This document shows, one piece after another, positions 7,887-17,000 of a DNA stretch of 22,340 nucleotides; the first letter of the stretch is position 1; the number at the start of each line of letters is the position of its first letter. The position numbers and the translations under genes are program-made. Origin of the DNA: a virus; the IMG/VR virus record IMGVR_UViG_3300045538_000481, positions 1-22,340 of that record. One strand, written 5' to 3'. The notes beneath the pieces are model-generated. The model did not search any database, was not told the origin of the DNA, and saw nothing but the letters and a program-made list of their open reading frames with translations.

Positions 7887-8292
7887 GATTTTCCCAACCC
7901 TCAAGATGTTTGATCGGGAAACCGATTACCCCATTGTCAAAGAATGGTGGGAAGGTCATGGGTGGAATGCCGTTCCACTTGCAGTGCTGCCAAAACTTGG
8001 AGTCATGGCAATGCTTAACGAAAAGCCAATCGCCTCCGGTTGGCTTTACATGGACAACTCCGTGGGGGTTTCCATTTTGGAGTGGATGGTGGCTAACCCG
8101 AAAGCCAACCCAAAAGCCGTTTACCGAAGCATCAAAGCCATCGTGGAGTTTTTAAAAAACCAAGCCAAGGAAATGAACTACACGGTGATGCTCACCACCT
8201 GCAAACAAGAGTCGCTTGCCAAGGTGTATGAGAAAAGCGGGTTTTTGCAAACCGACTCCGAAATGATTCACCTTGTGCAAAATTTAAACTGA
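7879..8292 (+). CDS. GNAT-fold protein at the T7 gp13 position
   Basis: 137 residues from ATG 7879, overlapping the end of the tail tubular B-like gene by 8 bases. The layout fits a GNAT acyltransferase: PIASGWLYMDNSVGVSILEW (50-69) as beta strands 3-4, a long helix (80-98), and YTVMLTTCKQESLAKVYEKS (101-120) followed by GF, the usual GNAT C-terminal pattern. The canonical acetyl-CoA loop (Q/R-x-x-G-x-G/A) is not evident, so catalysis is doubtful. In T7 the gene between gp12 and gp14 is gp13, a family I recall being grouped with the GNAT clan, which fits this place. The DNA is more A+T-rich than its neighbours (25 G+C in bases 8101-8160). An alternative is a host-acquired acetyltransferase unrelated to gp13. 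Confidence 0.72.
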   Translation: MSEIFPTLKMFDRETDYPIVKEWWEGHGWNAVPLAVLPKLGVMAMLNEKPIASGWLYMDNSVGVSILEWMVANPKANPKAVYRSIKAIVEFLKNQAKEMNYTVMLTTCKQESLAKVYEKSGFLQTDSEMIHLVQNLN

Positions 8293-8293
8293 C

Positions 8294-9094
8294 ATGTCCT
8301 CCGTTACAGCTATTGCCCTTACCACGGCTTCAGTCCTTGCCACCGCCGCATCGACCGGCATCGCGATGTATTCGGCCAACGAGCAAAGCAAATCGCAAGC
8401 CGCGATTGCCGAATACAACCGGATAGCTAACGAGCAGAACGCCTCATGGCAGCGCATGGCAGCGGAGCGGGCCGCGCAGGCGGAGCAGTTCAATTCGCAG
8501 ATGGCCATGTTCAACGCGCAGTCGCAGGCCGACCAGGCGAACATGAACAATGTTCTTGTTCAGCAGCAATCCCAGCAACTCCGCGCCCAAGCCGATGGCG
8601 AGGATCGCCAAGCCCGCGAGCAAGCCGACCGCATCCGCGCCGAGAAGGCCCGCATCCTCGGACTCCAACGCTCCCAATACGCCGCCGGGGGTGTGACCAC
8701 CGAGGGATCGCCTCTTGCAGTTTTGGCTGATACCGCCAATATTTACGAAATGCAGGTCGCCGATGCTCGTCTCCTCGCCAATCTCTCCTCCGAGAAAAAA
8801 CGCTACGAGGCCGGGATGAACGAACTCGTCGGCGACTTCAACTTGAATTCCGAACTCTTCGCCTCGGCGATGAACAAAAAAGCCGCGCAGATCAGTTTCA
8901 ATGATGCCCAGTTCGCCGAGAAAGCCGCTGGGGCCGGTTACCGAATCAATATGCGCCAAGCCGCGATTGAACAAATGGCAGGCAACGCCACCGCCCGCGC
9001 CACCGCCATTGGCGGCTACTCCGCGCTGGCCAGCGGCATCGGTTCTGTCGCCAACACCGGAATGACCTACTACGGCTACAAAGCAAAATCCTAA
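8294..9094 (+). CDS. T7 gp14-like internal virion core protein
   Basis: 266 residues. It starts with a hydrophobic segment (7-28, alanine/threonine-rich), then a long Gln/Ala-rich helical region (30-130), the family-typical YAAGGVTTEGSPLAVLADTA (about 129-148) and a following 'DARLLANLSSEKKRYE' helix, and ends in a small hydrophobic, glycine-rich tail. This matches phage internal virion protein B / gp14-type proteins, which are ejected and form a channel in the outer membrane. Its place directly after the GNAT protein and before two larger ejection-type proteins reproduces the T7 13-14-15-16 order. The start follows the previous stop by one base; no Shine-Dalgarno is seen. Confidence 0.75.
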   Translation: MSSVTAIALTTASVLATAASTGIAMYSANEQSKSQAAIAEYNRIANEQNASWQRMAAERAAQAEQFNSQMAMFNAQSQADQANMNNVLVQQQSQQLRAQADGEDRQAREQADRIRAEKARILGLQRSQYAAGGVTTEGSPLAVLADTANIYEMQVADARLLANLSSEKKRYEAGMNELVGDFNLNSELFASAMNKKAAQISFNDAQFAEKAAGAGYRINMRQAAIEQMAGNATARATAIGGYSALASGIGSVANTGMTYYGYKAKS

Positions 9095-11073
9095 TGCCCG
9101 CCATCCGACTCGCCGACATCCCCAACGCAGGCCCGCAAGCCCTCGGGCCATCGACCGGCATCCTCGCCCCGCAAGCCGCGCAACTTGGCCGCGCTGCCAT
9201 GGTGGACCCCGGTGGAATGCGAAACGCCGCGCAGTCGATGCTCACGCAAACACTGGAACTCGACGCCTTCTCGCAGGAAGCCCGCGCCATGGGCCAATTC
9301 GCCGACTCCATCGGCGGGCTGGGCGATGTCGCCATGAAGTGGGGCCAGAAATTCGCCGCAGCTAAAGACGATGCGGACATCACCCGAGGGGAGACTGTTT
9401 TGGCGGAGTTCAAACAGAAGCAACTTAACGAACAGCAATCTTTGCCGCCCGAAAAATGGCAGGAAAACTGGGGCAGGAATCAAGAGGAAGCTCGACGCAA
9501 ACTGGCGGATATCAAATTCAGCGGCAACGCCGCCGAGAAATTCAACCCCTACCTTGAGCGGTGGTCTACTCTTACGGGAGTCGAAATCGATTCCCAATTT
9601 CGCAAACGCCAACTCGAAGGCTACCAACTCGACGCCGAAATCGGCTACAAGCGCGAACTCGCCGCTGGCAACATCGAGGGCGCTCTCGGTATCATTTCCC
9701 GTTTTAAAAAAAACGGAACCCTCGCCCCAAAAACTGCCGAGCGTTTTGAGTTCGATGTCGAACTCGAAACCATCAAGAAATCCAAAGCCGAGCGCAACGC
9801 CAACATCGAATCCGGTATCGTCCTCGATCCCCAGAAGTGGGAGGAAGACCTCACCCAAGGCATCGAAAGCGGTTCCAGCAAACTCCAGACCGACCTCACC
9901 AAGGAGGAAATGCTGCGGTTCCTCCCCACCGCCCGCCAGCAGTCCCGCTTCGCCGAGGTGGAAAAACTATCGCTAGTCGAGGACGCGATGGCCAAAGGCG
10001 AATTCCAAACCGTCGAGGAACTCGAAAAAGCCCTCGACCGCCCGGACCTCATGCCGAATGTGAAACTCCCCGAGAGGGCCGTTCAGTCCCTCAAATCATC
10101 GTTCCTGCAATCCCCGGAGCGCCAAGCCGAATCCATCAAACTCCTCCCGGCGATAATCCAGAAAATCGAAGCCTTCGATGTTTCCTCCGACCCAAAACTG
10201 GAAAACTATTTCGATCTCGCCAGCGAGGTGCGCTCCCTGCCGGAAGGCTACCGCCGCGAGCCGCTCGACCTCCTCTACGACAAGTTCCGCCAATTCAAAG
10301 AGGGCCGGAAGCCCGCGCCCGCCACCGCGCTCGGCCAAATCAAAAAGCAAGCCACAGACGATTTGCAAAAAGGCGGTTTCGGAAAATGGAAAACCGATGA
10401 CGATGGTTCGACCCCGGAAGACCAAATCCCAGCCCGCGAAGCAGCCAACCTGCGGTTCAGCCAGGAAATGACTTGGTTGGATAATTGGGCGAAAGCCTAT
10501 CCGGACAAGGCCAAGGTCGATACCGAGGTCTACAAGGCCCACAACGATATCATCACCGAACTCAATAAGGTCGATGCCGCCGCAGGCCGTCCCTCCACCC
10601 GCCGCCCCGTGGACATCCCATCGATCTCCAAGCCGCCCGCCAATCCCTCGGGCATCCCCGATCCCGACGAAATCCTCCGCTCTGCCCCGACCGGCGCATC
10701 GGCTCCGAGGGCGCAACCGCTCGGCAAGGTCACCCACTACAACTTCCCCGGCGATCCGTATTCGGATTCCAATTCACGCAACCGCATCGGCGCGTGGAAC
10801 AACACCCTCGACGAAAACTCCCTCGCCATTTCGCCCGACATCGAGCGCAAATTCAAAGCCGCCGGAATCGGCAAGGGCGACCCCGTGGAACTCACCCTCG
10901 CTGATGGGTCCACCGTGATCCGCACTTGGGACGACCGCACGATGCAGGACTCGCAAGCGATCAAGAAATTCGGCAAGCCACTCACCGGACGCTTCGATTT
11001 TCACTCTCCCGGCGGCAAACAAAAGAACGATGGCATGGCCGTTGTTTCCTTCCGCAAGGCACCTACTGCTTAA
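9094..11073 (+). CDS. T7 gp15-like internal virion protein with C-terminal RlpA/3D-like beta-barrel
   Basis: 659 residues; start overlaps the previous stop (TAATG). Residues 1-470 are helical and charged, without membrane segments, as expected of the T7 gp15 ejection protein (747 residues). A proline-rich linker (about 510-543) leads to a C-terminal domain (544-659) with a different look: GKVTHYNFPGDPYSDSNS, LAISPDIERKF, GDPVELTLADGSTVI and RTWDDRT (610-616), then FDF (634-636). That order resembles the double-psi beta-barrel of RlpA, MltA and 3D-type lytic transglycosylases, where aspartates such as D613/D614/D635 would be catalytic candidates. I infer that the peptidoglycan-cutting step of genome ejection, placed on gp16 in T7, may sit here. 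Family assignment of the helical part rests on gene order. Confidence 0.7.
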   Translation: MPAIRLADIPNAGPQALGPSTGILAPQAAQLGRAAMVDPGGMRNAAQSMLTQTLELDAFSQEARAMGQFADSIGGLGDVAMKWGQKFAAAKDDADITRGETVLAEFKQKQLNEQQSLPPEKWQENWGRNQEEARRKLADIKFSGNAAEKFNPYLERWSTLTGVEIDSQFRKRQLEGYQLDAEIGYKRELAAGNIEGALGIISRFKKNGTLAPKTAERFEFDVELETIKKSKAERNANIESGIVLDPQKWEEDLTQGIESGSSKLQTDLTKEEMLRFLPTARQQSRFAEVEKLSLVEDAMAKGEFQTVEELEKALDRPDLMPNVKLPERAVQSLKSSFLQSPERQAESIKLLPAIIQKIEAFDVSSDPKLENYFDLASEVRSLPEGYRREPLDLLYDKFRQFKEGRKPAPATALGQIKKQATDDLQKGGFGKWKTDDDGSTPEDQIPAREAANLRFSQEMTWLDNWAKAYPDKAKVDTEVYKAHNDIITELNKVDAAAGRPSTRRPVDIPSISKPPANPSGIPDPDEILRSAPTGASAPRAQPLGKVTHYNFPGDPYSDSNSRNRIGAWNNTLDENSLAISPDIERKFKAAGIGKGDPVELTLADGSTVIRTWDDRTMQDSQAIKKFGKPLTGRFDFHSPGGKQKNDGMAVVSFRKAPTA

Positions 11074-11076
11074 AGT

Positions 11077-14000
11077 ATGACCCCACTCATCGACGACGAG
11101 ACAGCCACCCGCTATTGGTCTGAACGCGACACCGCCCCCGAGGCCGAGCGCGAATCCCGCAACGCCGCCCTCATAGATTGGGCCAAGGCCAAAAAAGCCG
11201 ACCAATTTCGCGCCGAGCAGCAGCAGGCCGAAAGCGCCTACACCGACCTTGATGGATGGTGGAAGGAGAATGGCGCGGGCCATGTGTTTGAAAAAGACGA
11301 GGACCGCCTAGAGGTCGCCAACCGCCGCTTCATTGCAAATCAGTTCCAGCAGACCCCCGACCAGCAGGGTCGCTACTACCCGACCTACCGTGACGAGTAT
11401 CTCCAAAAGACCTTTGGCAAATCCGGACTCTCCGAGACGGACACATTCAACCTCATCCGCGATTCGCTCACCGCCCGCAAAGAAACCGAAGCGGCACTTC
11501 GCGAACTCCCCGGCGCATTGGCCAAAGAAATGTTTTCCAAAATCGGAGAGGGCAAGCCGTTCGACGAACATGAATCGCCGGATTTCGCGCAACGCTATCT
11601 CCTCTTCCAAGATTGGAAAGACCGCCACGCCGACAAACTCGGCAAGCTCCCCGAGGGCTGGGAGTCGGCCATGCTCGACCGAGCCGTCAAGCTCCAAGAC
11701 CGTGCCGAAACGATGATGCGCGACCTCGCGCCGGAATCCAAACGCGCCTTCGATACTCTCATGGCATTTACCCGGCCCGAGGATGCCGCTGGTCTTCCGC
11801 CAGCCAACCGCGCCGATGTGGAGAACATCGCAAAGGAATTCGCCAAGCTCACGCCCGAGGATCGCCAGAATATCTACTCGACCCTCTACTACGCCGCCGA
11901 GGCCGATGGCGCTGGCATGGGCAAGGGGTTCTTTGAAAAGATCGGCGAAGGCATCGCTCGCGGTGGTGTGAATATCTACAACGATGCCGAGATGACCGCG
12001 CAGGACCGGCAGGCCCGCCAGAACATTTCTGAATTCCAATCCCTGCTCGACAAGCCAGAGCAGCAACCTGGCCGGATGCAGACCGCCCAGAGCATCCAAA
12101 TGCAACGCGACCTCGCGCAAAAAGGAGTTGAGGAAAACACCCAACGCCTCGCCGAACTTAAAGCCCTTCGCGAAATCCGGCAGATCGCTGACGGCACCAT
12201 CGACCCCATCAAGACCGAGATGGATGGAGTCATTGGGTCAATCGTGCAAGGGGCATACGATTTCTCGCAGTCCGCTGCCTACACGGGCATGGCAATGATT
12301 CCGTATGTCGGAGTGCCTGCCGTCATGGGCGCTCTAACGAACAGCAACTACCTGCGGATGCTTGATGCCTACCCAGACATGGATGCCGATGCCGCATTGG
12401 CCATCTCTGCGGCAATTGCCGCTCCGCAGGCATTCATCGAACGATTCCAAGGCCGCGCCCTTGTTGGAAAATCTTCCACGCTGAATTCGTTGATGAAGAA
12501 GATGACCGATGTCCGCATCCCCATTGCCGGTCGTCTCGCCATCGGCTACGGGGCCAATGTCGCTTACCAGACGGTGCAAGAATGGGCGCAAGAAGCCATG
12601 CCAGTTGCCGCTGACCAACTTGCCGCCGCCATCCGCGAAGACATGCCAGAGTTCGACGCCGAAAAAGCGTGGGGTGCTTACAGGGAGCAGATGCCGGACA
12701 TCTTTTTCTCCATGCTCTGGGGTGGACTCATCGGCACCGGAACCAGCACATTCCGCGAGTTCAAGCGCAATGGTCAATTTGAACGCTCGCTCGGTGAACT
12801 TGAAATGCAAGGCGTCACCGGCGAGGCCGCGCAGGACATCGCCGCCGAGCAAGACCTCGACGCCGCCAATACCAAATTCCGCGAAGCATGGGACAAGCGC
12901 ACCCCGGAAGACATCCAAGCAGGCATCGCCAAGCGAGCCGCCCAACTGGAAGCCGCCCGCTCCACCCAGCAAAACCCCGAACTCCCCGTTCGCCGGATCG
13001 AAGAAAACGCAGACGGCACACTCACCCACATCATTGAGAAACCGGACGGCACCGTCCTCTACCGCACCAACGATTCCGACGCCGCCGACACGGCCTTTGT
13101 TAACATCACCGGCATGGTCGGGCGGTCTCAACTGACCGGCACAACCCGTGGCATCGTTGAATCCCTGCAATTCATCGACCAAGTCAACCAAGCCGCCGGT
13201 CGCGGCGAGGATGTCCAGAAACTCCTGCTCGATGACGCTCCGCGCAACCTGCTCGATGAATACGAGGCGAACCCCACCGAGCAAAACCTCAACAACCTTT
13301 TCGAGACCGTCCGCTCCCAAGGCCAAGACATCAACGAACCCGCCGAACTTGCCAACTTCCCCGTCCTTGCCAGCAACCAGGGTGCTTTGGTCGATGGAGT
13401 TTTCCGGTCCATCATCAAAATTCAAGACGGCGCAACCGGCGACAAGGTCATGCGCGACTTCTCGCAGGACAACCTCAAGCGAGCCATTGCCGAGGGTCGC
13501 ATCACGATGGATTGGGTTCGCGAAAACCTCAACCAAGTCATCCCGCTCATCGAGAGCGAGCGCAACACCGGCCCCGCACTCCGCACCGAGACCGACACCG
13601 ATGTCATCGAATCCTTCTCCGATGTCGCCGTGGCTTACATGACCGGACGCATTCGCGAGGAACAGATTCCGCAAGGATTCCGTGGGTTCCTGCGCCGGAT
13701 GGCCATCATCGTCAAAGACATCTTCCGCCGCGCCTACCGGCTCAAGCGAGCCATCGCCGAGGGCAAGGTGGATTCCAACTTTGAAGGCTTCCTCGCCGAA
13801 TCCGTGGGACTCAACCAGCAGACGATGGTCGATACCACCCGGGAGCGAGCGAGTGGTGATATCATCACTAATGGCGGACAGATGCTCATGGACTTCTCCC
13901 TCGGCTCCCGCGCCAGCGCAGTTTCGACTGATACTCCCTCCATCCGCGCCAGCAACGCCACGATCACCGGCCCCGCGAACTACAGCATCGGAGCATTCCA

Positions 14001-17000
14001 CGGAACGCCGCACAAAGTGGACAAGTTCAGCCTCGACAAAATTGGTATTGGCGAGGGAGCGCAGGCTTATGGTTGGGGGCTTTATTTTGCCGAGAATATC
14101 ACGGTCGCCGAGAACTATGCTCGCGGATATCGACCCGACCACCTCAACACTCCAGAGCGGGTCGCGGCTGAAGCACTACGAATCTGGAGAGGGAATGTTG
14201 AGAATGCTATTGATGACATTAAGGCGAATGACATTTCTGGGATTACGCTTACTCCAGAGATGCAGTCCAGTGCTGTTGATCTACTGAAACGAGGAGAGAG
14301 ACCAAAATCCGGAAACCTCTACACCGTGGAACTCGATGTGGACGATGCCGACCTGCTTGATTGGGATAAGCCATTGAGTGAGCAGAGTGAAAAGGTGTTG
14401 AATGCACTTGATGGAATCAAATTCTGGAATAACGAAACCCAAAGTTTTGATATTGCAAAAAACATATCCTCAACCGGAGGGGAGGCATACTTTGATCTTC
14501 AATCACGATTTAACAATTCTCCAAAAACAGCATCTGATCGATTTTTAAAAGCAGGCATCCCCGGCATCCGCTACCTCGACGGCGGAAGTCGCTCGGTCAA
14601 TGCTACAGACGACCGGCTTTTAGAACTTGCCGAGAAAAACAACGGCAACAAGGAAGCCGCCGTCGATGAGTTCATGCGAAGTGTCTATGACACTCCAAAG
14701 GCCAAGGAGAAAATGCGAAGCGACCTTCTTCGCAACTTTCCAGAACGCACATCCAACTATGTCGTCTTCGACGAGAACCTCATCAAGATCACCGAGGAGA
14801 ACGGCAACCGCATCCCCGCATCGCAAGCTCTCGCCGCGCCAGCAACCGGCGCGACCAACTACAGCATCGGCATGACGGTCGCCCCGCTGCGCCGAGATTC
14901 ACTTTCCGAACTCAATAAAAAGGAAATGCAGAAGCGGGCTTCGTCTGCAAAATTCATCCACCTCCAGCAAGTCATCGATGATGTCGCCAATGCGTATGGA
15001 GTAAAAATTGAATCCCGCCAGCCGGTCATCGGTGGATGGGTTGAAAGTGGGCAGATCAGTCTGGAGGTTCCAGAGGCTATTCTCTTCGACACGGATGACC
15101 TTGAGATGGCGCAGGAGATGGCGGCAATCGTCGGAGCCTCGGCCCCGGAACTGCAAAATGCCGTCATGCTCTGGAAGGATGACGATGCCGGGAAAGATAC
15201 CGTGCTGGAATTCCAAGCCAAAGGAGCCGACTCGGCCTTGGCGGTTGCCAAGGATTTGAATGCGGCGGGGCTGAATGGATTCACCTATGACACGAAAAGC
15301 CGGAAGTTTTCGCTTGTTCTGGCAGGACTTCCAACCGAAGCTATTACCAAAGTCTATGACTACATCAACGACCAAAGCGCGACCGGCAACATTAGCACTC
15401 GCGGAGGCACTCAAGCGAGGGCGGGAGTTGCCGCCTTCCCATCCGAGAGCGACTATCGAGGATATCTGCAAGGCGCTCGGAGCCGAGCGGATTTACTCCA
15501 ACAAGGGCAACGCGAAGCCCTCCTCGATGTTGTTGATCGGGCGGAACGGCGTGTAGATCGCTATGCCGCTGCTCTGAAAATTTCGGAGCAAGCCAAGAAA
15601 ATCCAGAAGAAGCTCAAGCGCCCCTCCACTTCGGCGCTGGCTATCGAGTCCGAACTCAAGGGCAAGCAGTTCGATAATATCCGCCAGCTTGGGCTATACC
15701 TCGACGCCCGGTTCAACAAGGTCTTCGGCAAGCCATCATTTGAGATCGGCGGGCAAGAGGGCATCGATATCGCATCGGATGCGTTCGTCTACGACATCAT
15801 CGACGGGCTGGCCGGTGATGGCTCCGGTATGGGGTGGTATGACGAGCGTGTGCAGGAAACAATCCGCGAACTCTCCAAATTGCACCCAGAGTTTGCAACC
15901 GATTCCAACGCCCTTGCAGTCTACATTGGCATCCTTGCCACGACATCGCAGGGCTACACGGTTGTCGAAAATTTCAAGCAGGCCAACAAGGTCTACAACG
16001 AATACAAACGAACCGGCAGAATCCCGACCGATTTTAAATTTGCGAAATCTTCGGACCCAATTAACTCCAACCTCGCCCAAATCCAAGGTCTCATCGATGA
16101 GCATGGATTAGATGGCTACGCTGAATTCATGGACCAAGAGGTCACCGGGCAGGCGCTCCGCGACCAGTTCGGGAAAACACCAACCGGCGTGACCCTCAAA
16201 GACACGGTGCGCGGCAATCGTGTCCTTGGTCCCAAGATTGGTAGCTTCTTCAACAACCTGCGCGGGCAGTTCGATACCATCACGATGGACCTGTGGTATA
16301 CCCGCACGATGCATCGGTTCTTGGGTGAAACGGTTGTCCCGCTGGATTCCGACAAGATGCAGAAGGCCATCACGAAATTCCGAGAGGAATTGAAAAAGGA
16401 TGGAGTCCGCACCTATGGGATCGACCTCACAGAGGCGCTCAAGGACGACGAAGCCACGGTGCAGGCGGCTCTCACGCTTTTCCAACGCTGGGCGCGAGGT
16501 GACAATGACTACACCGAAAAGGGATATTTCAAATTCCCCGATGGCTACAAAATAGAGAAAGCCGCTCGCGGAATCTTCAGCATCGGCGGAATGAAAGGCG
16601 CTCCTCAAAACAAGACGCACCGGCAGTATTTCGCCAAGGTGGTTTTGGAGGCAAAAGCCAAACTTGCAAAACTTGGCATGAAGCTCACTGAGGCCGACAT
16701 GCAGGCCATCATCTGGTATCGCGAGAAAAACCTTTTTGCCCGCACTGGGGTGGCCAACGCCGCAGCCAAGCCCGCAGACTATTTGGATGCCGTCATGGTT
16801 GCCCGATCCGGAGCGCAAGTGCAGGAGGATGTAGACCCCGCAGATTTGGAAGCAGAAGATGGAGACACCAACTACTCCATAGCCAGCCAGTCGGAGATCG
16901 ACCGGGTGAACAAGGCGCTCGGCGGCATGAACCGAGGCCCGGACGAACGACTCAAAGTCTACGAGCGGGCCAAGCAGAAATTCTCCAAGCTCATGTCTTG

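Noticed and set aside
12334-14142. 602-codon open frame on the minus strand inside the giant gene
   Set aside because: Long antisense frames arise from the C-ending codon bias of the + strand gene. The protein shows no motif, and the + strand frame encodes recognisable modules here.
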